Positions 22,501 through 37,500 are shown, numbered from the stretch's first letter. The stretch is DNA of 64,000 nt from Aptenodytes patagonicus (GCF_965638725.1 NC_134962.1:2859501-2923500); one strand, 5' to 3'. A program made the numbers and translations. The notes: generated by a model not told the origin, from the sequence alone.

Positions 22501-25500
22501 ACTTAAGCCACAAAAACAAGGAAGAGAAGCTACTAAAAATATGTCATCTGCCCTTCTCAAGCCCTGAGAGTACTCAGTCAAGGGAGCAGAGGGAGGGCAT
22601 GGCAGCCGGTGATGTCCAGGTCTGCTGAGGATGGCAGAGCCGTGCTTAGGAAGCTGCTTGCAGGGAAGATGGGCAGCCAGATGGACTAAAACTTCTCATG
22701 AGAGGACAGAGGACCACCGTAAAAATTACACCTGTTATAGAGAAGGTGACTATGGAGTAGTTGTTCTCCCAACAAGGACCAGGGCCAAGCTCATCAAATG
22801 AGTCAGCAGGCTTGAAACAAACCATAGGATTTTTTTCCCCTTCACCAGCATAAAATTAAATTGTGCAATTTATCACCACTGGATATTAAGCCTCTAAATT
22901 TAAATGGATTGAAAGAAGGGATTAGGTAAATTCATGCAGGACAGGTCTTAGTATTGAACATGGTAATCCAGATGCTTACTTCTGTCTTCACTGCTGGAAG
23001 CTGCACGAATGTGTTAGTGGGGAGGTTACTCACCGTTTCTCATCCTCTTTCCCTCGCATCTGCTACTGGTCCACTTCAGAGCAAGGATCCAGGCCTGGAG
23101 GAACTTCTGCTCTCCTCAGCCCAGCATTCTGAATGTCACCACCTTGGGTTTTTACACCGGCATTTAGGGGGAAAAGTATCCCGTCAATTCAGGAGAAGAG
23201 GGATGTTAAACCAAAACCAGGTGGCCCCGTGCTCACAGCACCCAGTTCTTACGTACCCTCAGGAGTGTCCTTCGTGGTTTTGACACCTTTCCCCCAAAGC
23301 ATTTTGCATCACCGAAGGGAATACACACGGAGCAAGCTGCCGTTAACTCCGTCCTGGAGGTGACAGCATTTCAGGGCTGACATATCCCTAGATATGTCTT
23401 CCCCACTCCCCAACATGCAGGGATTAGTTAGATTTAATTAGTTATCAGCTAGATCTACAGATGAAAGGTGCTATTCATAGCATGGCTTTGGAGTCCAAGG
23501 CTACAATGAATATGCATACAGCCCTGCAGAGTCACTTCATCTAGGTTTCCTCTCCAGAGGAACTGTAGTGTCTGGATTTTTCTATTTCAATAGATTAGTG
23601 AGTTGTTTGACTCATTAATTGTTCAGAAAAGACAGAGGCACCTCTGGGTACAGCCAGTTCTCTTGGTTTTCAGCTCCCAACATTGTTACAGTGTCACGTA
23701 GAAGGTTGAGCACCCAATTTTTTTTTTTTTTTAATTTTTTTTTCTTCCTTTTCCCAAGCAGGGCTGAGGAAAAGACAGGAGGGAATTAGACGAGTTTGGT
23801 TTTAAATTATAAATGCACAAGTTGTCAAAAGATAAAAAACTATTTGTAAATCATTCCTTTTCTGCAGCAGCAAGTCAGGAGTGAGCACAGAGGACGCCAC
23901 GAGCTGTCACAGTCATCCTTGTCAACGACTGCAATGTTTGCCTTCGACCTTTGCCTAAATTTTGTCCTCCCCGTGGCAGCCCAGGCTCTGCGTTTCAAGC
24001 AGGCAAGCAGAGAGCCGCAGAAATCTCGCGTGCAGGGCAGGAGAGCCTGGCAGCAGACTGAGATTCAGATCCTTCCTGCTCTGAGCTGGCACATACCATG
24101 CCAGCAGTCTGCAGCTGGCAATCCGCCATAGCTTCTCGCCCCACACAATGATTTTGATTCAGCTTAGCAGGGGGAAAAAAAAAAAGAAAAAAAGGAAAAA
24201 AAAAAAAAAAAAAGAGTTCACAGCCAACATCAACACAATAAAATCCCTGATTTTGCAAGGCCTGCATTTCCTCTGAGTGAGAAAGACCGCCCCACGCCAG
24301 CTGACAGCGAGCTGTTCTTGCCGGAGACCATTTTCCCCAGGGGTACCTCCTTGTCCCCAGCAAGGTGTGTTCACCTGGGCTGGAGCCCCGCCAGCTGGGC
24401 TGGGCAGCAGAGAGCACAGCTTGTTTGGGAGCCAGGCTCTCCCTGCCCCGTTCAGAAAAGAAGTTTGTGTTTGGCTGTAGAGCTCACAATCCACCCCCGG
24501 GGCTGTTTGCCGATTAACTCATTGATGTCAGCACCACGACAAATTCTGGAGGCCACCTCACGGCAAACACCTCAATAGAAAGACAGTTAAAATAGCAGAT
24601 CAGCAATACTGGGAGCATCTTGCGTGGAGATCTCTCGTCCAACAGCACCCAGGGGAATGGTCTCATAGCCATTAAAGCCAGCCTTGAGATCGCTGTGCAC
24701 CAGGGAAGTGTGTTGCACCATGGAGACTCCTTCGTTTCTGTGTTGGAAGCTGATAATGAGACTGGACAGCAGCGTTCTTGGAGCTCGAGAAGTTTGGGAA
24801 GATTTATTAGCTTCTACTGGCAGAAAATTAGCACATTATTCAGCAATTTCTCATTAGCCAGTTATAAATCTAAGCTGGAGCTCTCATATCATTGAGTGAC
24901 CTTCATTTTGTTCCAGAAAATAAATTTGGATGTTAGAGCAATATATATTGCTTCTTTCCACAGAAAAGAAGGACTGCTAACCACAAGCAATCAAATGTAA
25001 GTCAAAATAATCTGGCTGGCTTCAAAACAGCAAATATGGGGATCTTTGTTTCCCTTAAAATTTTAAGCAATTACAGCTCAGTCATGGTTCTCCAAAACTA
25101 CAAAGAAGAGAACTTTAGCTAGCAAAAAAAACCCCCAAAAACCAAAAAAACCCAAAACCCTGAAAAAGGAAATTCTCCCACAATTGCATTGCTTCGGGAC
25201 CTGCAGCTTTAATGAAAACACCACCAAATACATACCTTCATAATGAACCAATAAAAGTTTTCATTGGAAAAAACCCAAAAGAACAGCAACAACAAAAGAA
25301 ACACTCTTATGCCACAAGACATGGAACCTGCATCATCTTCACTTCCCCATTACCTCAACAGCTATTAGAAGAAACATTAAAAACTTTCAGTAGTCCTTAA
25401 CTTTCAGCCTCCCATACCAGTCCTTGGGTGTGAGACTTCGAAGCAGGCCAGATGAGTTTAATTCCCTCCATTCACCCTAAGGGTGAGGCTCTTCAACATG

Positions 25501-28500
25501 TTTTTTAAGATCAAAGTCAGGAATTGCAGACCACTCTGACGGGGACCTGGAGACTGGGGTCTGCGAGATGCACCTCTGCTGCTCCAGCTCCACAAAAGCC
25601 TCCCAGGGCAGAGCAGACCGCAGAGCTGCGCTCACCGCTCTCCAGCACGGGCTGGAAACCCTAACCTGGGTCAGAGCCATGTCAGGTGTTGCACGGTACG
25701 TGCAGTGGTCGATCCTGGACCCACATTTCTCCCAGAGAAGAAACCCTCAAGCTTCAGAGGTGGGAAAGTCTCCAGTCTCATGCTGTAATGGGAACGTGCT
25801 AATTACGTTACAATTAGCCTTCACTGAACACAGCCAAAGGAACGGCTCCTGGCAGGGTAAGTGTAATCCTATCACAATCCATTAAAGAGAACTGCTGGCT
25901 ATTGCTGTGCCACACCTGTATCAGGAGTGACGGAGAGGACAGCCCTGTCCCAGCTCTGTACCACGAGTCTGCTGCTTCCTCGTCGTAAAGAAAGGGCTGT
26001 CACGCTGGTTTAAAAGCAAAGGGACGGGATAACAGGGGTTAACCTAACAGCCTGGAACCTGGTATTTGTTACAGCCTGAGCTTTAAACTGCCCCCACCCA
26101 GCCCGGTGCACTCAGCCAGAGAGAAGGGAGAGCCAAAATCCTAAGGTAGCAAGTAAAATCAAAGGAGTATGTGTGTGTGGTTGGGGGAGAGGAATTCGCA
26201 TCATGTAGGCTTAACGCAGCATGAAAAGTCAAAGGCAGAGGACAGGATGGGGCTGCGGATAAGCAGATACACGAGCAGGGACACATTTCTAACCCTGCAT
26301 CCAGCTGTTCAAACCTCATTTAAGCTAGGCTCCTTCAACAGCCATGCACAGTAACACAATCCCCTCTAGAGGAAGGAAGGAGAAGTGAAGCTCTTCACCA
26401 GCAGCGTCCCTCTGACCACAAGCTCCGAAAGTAGCATCGGCCGTGTGAGCTGGTACATTGCCCCAGTCCTTCATCACAACCAGTGCAAGAGAGGCTTTGC
26501 ATTGGGACTGATCCGGAGGAGTTTCAGCCCAAGGAACGCACCCTGCAGAGCCTAGCTCTTGTTAAGACTATACAAGCAAACGGACAGCAGCCCAAAGGAA
26601 GATGCACTGGTCCTGAGCTGGTGCCATGCAGCAACTACTCACAGCACGAGTGTTTCCCACTGGCACTGATATTCAGACATAATTCATCTGAACACGTCAG
26701 CTTCTGTTTTCTTGTCGCACCTCCTGTTCCACTGGCAGCGGTGGCCAAGCACGGCTGAGCCGTTTCACCTCCGACGCCTCGTGAGTTCTGGAAGGAGATG
26801 GGTGAACGGAGAAAGGCAGGTGAGCCTCTGGACTGCCCCACTGGCAGAGCCCAGGGTGTGCATTGCCTTTTACAGATGAAAAAAAGCCCTTCATAACAAC
26901 CATCGCAGAGAGGACAGGCATTTAACAGACGTGGAGACAGGTTAAGTCTATCCTGCAGAGGTTTAATTTAACTAGCTTGGATATCATTAGCAGCCTAGGC
27001 TACACAAGAAGTATTTATTCCACTTCTTTGATGCGCTTTGTACTCCATACCAAGTTCTATGACCAGCTTAGAGACACACCTCAGTGTGGGCAAGAAGTTT
27101 AAGAGACTCACGAGTGGTTTTAGATTCAGACTCTCTCTATTCTTGCCTGTACTGCAGTAACACAGGGGAGCCCAAACTGAATGGTTAAGCCCTGCCTAAG
27201 CAGACTAAATTTGCAATTGAACGCCAGTGTATTGCATTGAGATACACCCCAAAAGTGACAGCTGATGACTGGAGTCAATAGGAAATTTGTGAACTCACAG
27301 TTAAAATAGTAATTCACTCTTGAACTGTCACAAGCTTCTATGCAATAACAACACACAGAAAGGTTTCTGTAAAGAAGAAAATTCCTAGTTTGACCTTGAT
27401 CACAACAGCCTTTATATAGTCTGGCACACCAATTTACATATATTAACCATCCATGTCAGCAGAGTAGGAAAAAAATTGTATATACAATTGGGTTTTGCCC
27501 TAGGTAGTCAAACACTGTTATATTTAAGGCAACTTGAACAATCCAGTGAAGAACTGCTGATATTAAGCAGTTGCCCTTTAATCAGAAGTGGGGAAAATTT
27601 TTTTCATAAAGACACACTCCAGCCTTTCTGTGCTTCCTGGCAGAAGCTGATTTATCTATTGTAAAATTCAACAGCCTCAGCAAAGCTGAACAGCCTCTCA
27701 GAGGGAGCACGCTTTGGCAGAGCTTAAAGGGAAAGACAAAAACCGGTTTACAAACCGTGAAGAGCTGATAGCGCTGGGTTTTCCTGCTTGAGCAGCGACC
27801 ATGATCCTGGTGAGGTACAACACAACTGTATTCTTGACAGTCGTTGTAACCAGCCCCACCAGAGAGACTCGGTCTCTTCCACTTTCCCTCAGCAACTGCA
27901 ACTACAAGTAGGCTTCTCCTAGGAGGTCTTTTCAGTATTTATTTCATCTCTTCCATTTTTAGCCAGTTTAAATATTGCCGTTGTGGCAGTGTTGGTGAAA
28001 TTCAGAGCTTGGCAGAGCATCGTTTGAGGACAGAAAAACATGGTGAAGTTTCATCTCACCTAAAACAAACATCAGTGACTTGCTCAGAAGAGGAGGCTAA
28101 CCTTTCTTTTCCTGTGTTACTGATGAGATGCAGCTTCTTGCTGACGGAGCACAAACAGCTGGAGCCAAGACAGACAGGCAACGTGTCTTGGCCTCCTTGC
28201 AAATTAGTGACTTAACAGATGATGAATGATCGTGCTGCACGTACGTCAGAGGCTTTGGGTTTTACAGCTTTCCCAACGGGACAACCCAGCTCCACTTCAC
28301 TTTCCTTAACAGGACTTTCAGCTTTCACCCAATGGCCGCATCCTGCAAACCTTCGTCAAAGCAGTGGAGGGGTGAACAGCCTTCACCCTGTCCTGATGCC
28401 TGTTTTGCACTGGGGTACCCGTGTACTAGTCTAAGCCTGTGGAGTTTGGGGAACGTCATGGCGGTCAGCCAGCTCCCGAGAGAGCCAAAAGCGTGTTGCA

Positions 28501-31500
28501 GAAGGAAGAGTGCCCGTTGATGAACCTACTGGAATAGGTACAGTGAGTGAGAAGAGAAACCAGGACACATCCCCGCTGCCTGCTCTCAGACACCTCAGAG
28601 GGCACAAACGTTTGGTTCCTTAAAATCAGTGAACCCCAGGAAACCCAGGTAGTCATCTTCTGGGCCTGCATCTGCTATGAAAGTGTACATAAACAGCTAT
28701 ATAATGGTAAAACAGCTTAAACTGAACTTGCTCATGTTACTGGGACCACAGCACAAAGGCGACAGCTGTGAAGGCACAAAGAAACATTTACCCAGCAGAA
28801 GTAAGTTGGACATCGTAGCTGTAGTAGTGATCTGTTCTCCCTCAAGTCAATGACTATTGTATTTTCTGGTCTACAGACTCCACTTTTTCTATCAGCTTTT
28901 GCCAATTGTGCTCAGCTTGAAATTCAGAATACACATTATTGCTTTCCATGGTATTTCATACGTTTCTAGGTCATTGGCCTCCATATGCTGTCAGAACAGA
29001 GGGCCAAAAACCTCCCTCCAGAACCAGCACATCCCGTTTACTTGAAGTAATCCCAGCTGAAAACTTTGCATCCAACACACAGAGCAGCCCTTAACACAGG
29101 ACGTTATGGCAAGAATGGACACAGCCTGTCAGCGGAGTAACACCAGTGCCGTTACCCAACCCCAATGTCCACTTTTCTGTGGAAAAACCAATACATTTAC
29201 TTCTACAAGGCAAGTAGGATTCAGTCCTGCTGACCAACAACATAATAAAAGGTATTTTAAATTTACATCAAGCTCAGTGCAGTCACGACTCATCTGGAGT
29301 ACTCACGCGGCTGCTTGGCTAATGAAGGAAACAGGAGTCTGAATGTGAAGCATCACCACCAGCTGAAGGATTCGTCAGAGGAATCTCGCTTCTTGGAAAG
29401 AAAAACTTCTTTAAAAGTTACCTTTTCTCCTGTGATAAGTGCCTTTGTAGACAAGCTAATAAAAATCTCAGAGTACATAAATCTACTTGCAACCACTTTA
29501 ATTTCTATGTTATAGTTCTCTTTAAATAAAGGAGGCAACCAATGTCGTCTTAAAACTGTTCCTAATTCAAACAGATCTTAAATTAGCATTTAAAGTTAGA
29601 CTATGAAACTCCAATGAACTATGAAGATGAAACACCTGGTTTTGGCTCCGTCATCAACACTGGCAGCTTCCTTTCTCCCTCATTACCGGCAGTGAAGAAT
29701 ATGCACGACACCAGCACATCAGGACATACATTCATGCTGTTAATGTCAGTTACTCTCCTCCAACAAGACCATTTCATACTCGTATTGTAACAATACTTTC
29801 CTACTTTCTTAATTATGAAGCATCCCATTTTGAGTTTACTCTGTGATGCTAACCGTACTGAGAACTAACCTGCTTCGTTCAAAAGGCCACATAAGCTATG
29901 CTGATGCACATGGGTGATTTTTCCCAGGGTTTAAAATTAACTGAAGTCTCCTGAAAAAGGGCTAAACACCACTCCGCTCCGTATCTCTTTGCTTTATTAT
30001 AATGCTCTTTAAAAGATGACACTGCAGTTCAAGTCCGGTACCACTCTACAGAACAATGAATAGTGTTCACTGAAATTGCCATTCCTGTGAACTTCACATA
30101 AAACACATCAGGAAAATTAAAGATACAGTACTCCATACTGACCAAGTTTCCGCTGGCATGAAAATGAAAGAGGGCTCTACAGCTAGAGGTCACTAAGCCA
30201 TTACAGTCAAACTCTAATAACGGACATCGTAATGTTTCTTGACTTCTGTTTAATCACTGATTGTTCAAATCTTTCTTAAGAGGGTTACTGAGATTTAACA
30301 TTGCCAAAGTAAGGTGAGAAGTGAAATACCTTGGTAGACTGCTATTCTCTAAGAGGACCACTGTATCTTTAAATGTATCCTGGATTAAACAACAAAAGTT
30401 TTACCTACACTGGTTAAATTATTGCACAGATCATTACACTGATAAATACATTATGAACCCATGGAATGTTACACAGTCTGGCCTGGAAAATAAAAGCAGC
30501 AGCATTATCGTTGAGGTCTCAACCACGAGGGAGAGCTGGCCAAGCACTTCTTGAAATGTTGTAATTATTAACAGGTTTCAAGACACAAATGAAACATTTT
30601 AAAATAATCCCTAACTCCTAGGATTAGGTTCCTGGTTCAGGAACGTTCTCTAAGACTTTCACTCTTTTGCAAGCGGCACTTAGTTTGAATGTCTTGAAGT
30701 TTTTCGTATTTCAGACTACCTGTAGGAATCCAGCTGCTCTGTATTTTCCAAAGTTGAAGCCAAAGGAATAAACCAGTTTGAAACACTAGGAAATTTAAAC
30801 CAAACATTGCAATGTCCAGTTGTTGCAGTAGTCATTTCAACTTCTGCGCTCTCTCCTGGGAGTTTGCTCGTACGACCTAAAATTGTTAATACGTAGCGTG
30901 GGACTGAAAGGGAAGCGGAGCCCTCTTCACCCACCAAACAGGTGAAGCACACCGCGACACTAAAGCCTTGCCAATCCACATGCCCACTCAGATTCAACGG
31001 CCGTATCATCACTTAGACAGGCGGCCTCAGCTCCAGCAGGCTGCACTCAATGCCTCTGTTTACAGTGCTCACGATCAGCCAAAAAAAAAAAAGGGGGGGG
31101 GGGACGGACGGACGTTAAAAAAAAAAGTCTAATTCATAAACACTCGCTCCACACATGCACCTTGATTGCATGCATTCCACTAAACTGCAGAAACTTCCCA
31201 GCCATCTACACTAAAAGAAAGTAAAATCCAATAAAACAGAGGCTTTGCAAAAGAAAATGCCCTCACTTCATCCTCTCCTCTGGAAGACATGGTAAAACGT
31301 TCAGATTCAGACAAGTCATAAAAAAATACCGATTTGCCTGGCAAACTGAGACCAGTTGGTATACTAGTGTTGTGGCTGCAATTACACTTTCTGCCATTCT
31401 GTTGGTTTTTAGTATCTTCCATTAACACCTTTCTAGGAGCTGTAGCATTTTGTTGCCTCTCTACAGCACAGCAACAAAAGAGACGGCAACTGTTCTGTCA

Positions 31501-33727
31501 CTGTCTCCTCAACTGGAAGAAAAATCATTACCCAAAGCTTCTGCCTGAGTAGGGCTCTGGCTGTTTCGTTTAATTTAGAACAAAGTTTCAAGAGATAAAA
31601 AATAAACCCAGAAGAACAAACAAATGGCTCGTGCCAATCGTAGCTGCAAATGATATATAAATAAACCAGTTTTCTCCTAGGCAAACCACACAGCTGAGAA
31701 CGTACACATACACATCACAATACCGTTGATTGAATGGACTGAAATAAAGCTTATCCTGCTACGAGCTATTTCAGCAGGTTTATGAAAGAGAAACTGTAAT
31801 AAATTCGTACACAGGAAGCTGAATGAGCTTCACATCGCTCCAGACAGACATCAGCAGTCAGACAGTGCAACCCATCGGATGCGCTTTGCCACCACCGCTA
31901 CTGCAACACTTCACAAAGACTAACCGTTAGTCAAGGACTGGGCAGTGCCACTTCACATACATCACACAGCACCGCCTTCGAAGTACATGCATTACAGTTT
32001 CGTACTGGGCAGCAGACAAATGACAAGTAGGCAACAGAGGTGTATGCATAAAAATACAGTTACGTTTGACATGCAATTAAGCTATGACAAAGGTATATTT
32101 GGAACTGGAGAAAAAGCGGAACAAAATCCTTGTTTTACAGTCAGGCTGTAAACTTCTGCCAATGGTACCACAAGCAGCATTGTAAACCGAGATTTCTCGT
32201 GCCTTCGGCACTTCCAAAGGGTCAGCATGTCTGCAAGAACGCCTCGGGCGCCTCGCACGGCTCAGCCTAGGTTAGTGCTTGGGTCGCGAGCAGCACTGGG
32301 ACCTGCTGCACGAGCTTCAGAGACCACGCTGTCAGGAGAAGCAAGGGGGAAAAAAGAAATCCGAACTCTTGCAGGACAGGGCTAGAGAAGACTAGAAAAA
32401 TATTTTGTTCACCATCTGAAAGATCCTATTACTAGAAATACAGAATCAGGCTATAAATAGAGCTACTTCTACTTAGACTTAAGCCTTTAAAGTCTGCTAC
32501 TTTTGAGGTGATTCATGATTTTCCTTCCTTTTTAACCTCTTGATATTACTGTAAGTTCAAAAAACCTCTGTGAAGAGAAAAAGAAATGAAGCATTATTTA
32601 AGGTAACTTTGACAACTTAGGTTGGTTGTTTGCTTGACAAATTAACTAATTTTAAAAAGAAAAGGCTTTTTAGGTATGTATTAAGATTTACAGAGTCCAC
32701 AGTAAAGAACTCCATGCTGGCAGTAAAGCAGACTATGCAATGACATCATGATTTGAAGTCTTCAAGTGAGCTGACTGTTTTCGGCCTGAGTATACGTTTA
32801 CAACACGCCCCCAAAAATAAAATGGCACACATAGGGCACCTTTGTTGTTAAAGTCACAATTCTTCAGAAGTTATGGTTTGTGTCATGCAAAGCAATCTGT
32901 TGGGTCAAAACTGAGGCATAACTGAATCTTCTATTCCATTCCTTAATGCTGACAAGGAGTTTCCAAAGTTTCCGAAATAGTGTTTCTTTAACAAGATCCA
33001 GGAAGAAAATGTAGAGAAATACATGATAGAAACAGAGATACAGTTTGACATATTAAAGATTAATTTGGAAAACAGCTGTCTAATTTAAATTTTACTATTA
33101 AATCCAGACATCTACTCATCTTGAAAGGGGCTTGCTGCCAGCCTCTCTCCTCAATGTTCTCATATTTTCCACCCATTTTTTCTTACTGGAATCTTTTTTA
33201 TAAATTTGTTTCACTGCCAAGTTGCCAAACAGATGTCCAAAAGGCCATAAGCAGCAGAAAGATTTCACTTTTATCAGAATAGATAAAATAGATCGGTAGA
33301 AGAAAGACGACAGAGAAAAAACAGACTATATAAAATACTCAAACTGGGGGAAGGGTGTAGGTAAGGCAGGAGAACACCACAGCTTTGCATTTTATCCGTG
33401 TAGAAGAGCTGCACTGTGCAAACTCTTAATGCATTGAGCAAGAAGGGCAAGTAGAGCCATTCTGGATATCCCTTGATAGCTCAGGTCAAAACTATGAGTT
33501 TACACAAATAACTATCCAGCTCTAGATTCCTTATTAATTCTAAGGGGATAAAATAAGACTAAAACAAGGGGATAAAAGACTAAAAAAAAAAAAAAAAATC
33601 TCATAAAGTTTAAAAACAAAGCTCCAATAAAAAGTATCTTAAAGACCATCTTGAATTGCCAGACTTAATACGGTCAGAGCGATCCATAAGGCATTTGAAC
33701 TAGATCTATTCAACTGCAGTTTGCTCA
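19561..33727. other. Intergenic region between DEPTOR-like and ARFGAP1
   Basis: About 14 kb with no gene that I can support. It includes a poly-A/G-A low-complexity tract at 24175-24215, an A/C-rich tract at about 25120-25165 and a G run followed by (GGAC) units at 31093-31114. A TAAT-rich block at about 24480-24960 looks more like conserved regulatory DNA than random sequence. A 645-bp open frame at 21433-22077 (plus strand) resembles no protein I know and sits in locally GC-rich sequence. Confidence 0.6.
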
Positions 33728-33733
33728 TTTAAT
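33728..33733 (-). terminator. Candidate ARFGAP1 poly(A) signal (ATTAAA)
   Basis: The first poly(A)-type hexamer on the minus strand after the ARFGAP1 stop, about 440 bp downstream. It is the common variant ATTAAA rather than AATAAA. A canonical AATAAA occurs much further down, at about 29993-29998, so a longer 3' UTR is possible. Confidence 0.35.
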
Positions 33734-34171
33734 GGCTATCTTTTCAAGACACACCCTGTCCTTTGTTTGCATTAAACACCTCAGGTCATCTCAAATTATA
33801 TGAGGACTGGATGAATACCTATTAACCTACACATGCAAGGTTGTGCCATGACAGTGTGCTTGCACCGATTTTTTTCCTTTGAACATTCGTGTTAAGAAAG
33901 TCACTGTACCCAGCTTCAATAGTGCAAGGAGAATATAGTTATCATTATCCTTAAAAAAGGGAGAGCCACTTTTATGTAATAAAAGATTCAGATGCTACTT
34001 TTTTTTTTTTTCCCTAAACCAGGACAGAAGAAAGGAGAATGAATGGGAAGCACAAAAGTAACAGATCAGTAAAGTCAACCAAGATACTCCAGTTGTGTGT
34101 AAAACTTTCTCCCCTCAATCAGCCAGCATAGCCTCCCTTTCCTAGCTGTGCAAAACAGGGTTAACAGAGTT

Positions 34172-34523
34172 CTACCAGTTCTGGTTATCCCACCCATCAT
34201 CCGAAGACGCCTTTTTTGTTGCCTTAGGAGGTTTTTTGGTCTTGCTCTCCCCTCCTGTGTTTTCCCAGTTGGTCTCCCAATTTTCCCAACTGTCGCTGTT
34301 ACTGTTCTTGTTGTTGGAGACTGTTCCTGAGCCCCACACGTCCCAGCTATCAGAGCTCTTCTTCTCTGTGGAGTTGTCCACATAGGTCCAGCTCTCACTG
34401 CTTGGAGATTTATGAGCTTTTGGTGGATCTGAGTTGCCAAAGGTCTCCCAGAAGCTTTGATCTACAGCATTGTTCTGGTAGCCCTCCCCTCCACTGTTCT
34501 GGTAGCTGTCTCCCTCAGCTGGT
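34172..34523 (-). CDS. ARFGAP1: ARFGAP1 terminal coding exon
   Basis: 352 bp to TAG at 34174-34172. The acceptor is ataaaag|A, preceded by a run of 12 C (12 G on the plus strand at 34531-34542). It encodes [20 protein letters not shown], the paired SSESW and SSDSWDVWG motifs, [13 protein letters not shown] and the C-terminal DDGWDNQNW. The tail is longer in Trp-x-x-Trp content than the human isoform I recall. Confidence 0.95.
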
Positions 34524-37500
34524 CTTTTATGGGGGGGGGGGGAAAAAGGAAGGTAGAATTAAATTAGTTATGACAAACATAACAATAAAAATAAATGTCC
34601 ACAAACAAAAAAAACTGTAATGCTACTGCCCTTTGCTTAAACAACAACTGAGGATAAAGGCAGGAAGAATTAAATATATTGCTCCGAATGGCATAAGCTT
34701 AAATTCTAATTCACAGATTTTTGTTAACAGCCTTAAGTACTAATAGGCCCAGAGCGAGGGGGTACGCATTTGGTGCCGTGCGCTGTTTTGTTCTCAGTTT
34801 AACAACTGTCATAAACAGTTAGATTGAATTCCTCCCGTGTTACATACAGGAGGACTACTAGCAGAGACAGAAAAATTTCTTCATATTTAAAAATTACCTG
34901 CTACTACTATACTGCAGAGAACGTACAGGAGATAAAATTATGTGTTTAAAGAGACACAGAAAATAATAACAAAAAAATACCTTTCAGAGTTATCATCTGG
35001 TTTGCCAGAAAAAAAAGTGGTGACGTCTCGCCATCCCTTACTTCCAACTCCCTGAACCTAGAGGAAAAAAAAAAAAAAGTCATTTGGACTGAACCAACAC
35101 CTCTTCCAAGTCCAACAGCAAAAGCCATAACACATTCCTCCACTTGTTCAGATAAAGAGAACACATTTCATCAGAAAATGTCATTCACAACTTCTTAATA
35201 TTTTTAACAGGCTGTTACGTGGTTGATGTAAGTAACATACATTTGATGGCATCGTGCTGCTGGAAGATGTGAAAAGTAGGTCAAGTTTAGCCTTTTCACC
35301 CATCATTGTCAATAACAGCTTTTGAATTCTCTCCTAGACTTCCTTGACAAAAATGCTGGAATTACTCCTTACATAAAATTAAACTTAATGACAGCACTGA
35401 TGTTTTGATGTTACGATTCATGTAACTAGTATTTGTTTTTCTACTGCTCTACAAAACTACTTTCACTCCGTTTCAGTAGTATTATTTCACTGCCCATGTA
35501 AAACAGGCCAAAAGTTGAGTTCTAGGATAAACATGACTGCTAGGAGAATCCTTTGAGGGTTATTATAATGGACTGGCGTTGGATTAGAAACACAAATTCT
35601 GAAGTGACACCCATGGAAGTTACTATTCTAAGTCATAGATACGGAGGATGAATCCCAGAATTCGGGCTTAAAGTTGCCAGGCTCTAAACAGAACAGGTAA
35701 CATCACTTATTTTATTCAAATATTCCCAACATTTAAGGCACTAAGCTCGTACATGATAGAGCTTCCAGTGCTGACTTTCACAGTGCTAGGAAGACAGACT
35801 CTCCTAGGTAACACCATACAAATTATCAAAATAGGTATTAGATTGTGCAGGACTTCTGTTCTTAGCAGTTGTAGAGAGCACTTACCACGTTACCAAGCAA
35901 TGATAGCAAAAGAAGACAAAGAAAAAAAGGTACAGAACATTAGTAAGTTCAAGCGTCCAAACATAACGCAAGCTGTCTCCATATTCTCTAGCAGACATTT
36001 TCTTTTTGTGTTTGGGACACCGGCTGTCTTAGAACTCTACATCCTGACGTTGGTGAAACTATTACGAGGACTACATCATACCTGTATAGCTTTTTAACAC
36101 CCCAACAGAAGTACTGCACACTGAAAATCATACTTTCAAAATGTCTGTATTCAACACAAGCAGAGACTAAAGCTGCATTGGGGTTTTGTTTCACTACAAA
36201 CTTTTCATAAGAATATGGAGACTGGCTTACTGTTTGGCCTCCTTAAAGGCAGGCAGGCCACTTCATACCTTGCTGGCCAACTGTGATACCCCCACGGTGA
36301 CCTCCTCAAATATTTTCCCCTCTTTCACCTATGTGAATCAAAGTATTGGTAATTAGTCATAAAATGAAGTGTTATTGAAAACTTAAGACAAGCTTACTTG
36401 TGCTCAACAGCTAAAGACAAAAAGTGTAAAAAAAAAAAACCCAAAGTGAATCAAAATATACTTAAGTCAAAACTAACAAAGTTAAGAAAACGACATATAA
36501 AGTCCATTGATCTATAATGGAGTGAACCTCAGTCCTTTGTGGGAATTGTCTATTGATATACATACAGTTTGAGGAAGGTATCATTACACTAATGCTGAGC
36601 ATAAAAACACCAGTACAAAAAAAAAAAAATCAGCAAATGAGACATTTTATAAATATATTTTACTATATAAAAAGATTTGGTTTGGAGGTATTAAAAACCT
36701 ATCAGAACTATTTTAGTCTCTATCTTTTTACATGGTTATTTAAATATTAAAAGGGCTTTGAACTTTGGTCAATCAGAACACAATTGGTGCCTTTCACCAA
36801 TTAATAAATGGCAGCTGTTCCAAAGCAAGTGACTTTATATACCCATATATGTGCCAGGCAGTGATCACTGAATACTTACTTCAGAAAGTAACACTTATTT
36901 AGAACTAACAGCACAACATCCTAAGGGTAATAGACCTTTTTTTTTTTAAATATAGAATGCAACATTCCTCATTAAATTGTCCTACAAAATAAAAATCAGC
37001 TCAAGAAAATGAACCCTAAAAATAACCCTGAAAATAATGCATCTAAGCACTCTGAAATAAGTTGTGGATAAATCTAGGGAATAGGAAACCAATTAAAGTC
37101 TTCTCCTGTGATTTGAAATGCTATGTAAAGAATGTTGAATTACTAAAGGTAATGCAAGAGAAATTATTTTGTAATATGATTAAACCATTCTTTTCAAATT
37201 GAATATTAATCCATATCCTAAAGTGGTGGCACTGCTTCTCTTACGAGAGCAAAATTAGTCTGCTTTATCAAAACCAATATATTTTGGGAAAAGGTACGTA
37301 GGTAAGTAGAGCACCACATTCTCAGAAAAGACTTATACAAAATGTTGGAGCTGATCCAAAGTTCTAGAAGCACAGAACAAATACATGCCAAACGGGGAAG
37401 ATGTAAAAGTACACTTTTTTTAAACATATGAAACAGGAAGGCAACATTTGACGCTAGGGAGAATCTTTGACTAAAATTTGTAGTATCAGTGATCTCTAGT

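Noticed and set aside
24159..24494. Phe-rich frame ending in a run of phenylalanines on the minus strand
   Set aside because: It is produced by translating the poly-A low-complexity tract at 24175-24215.
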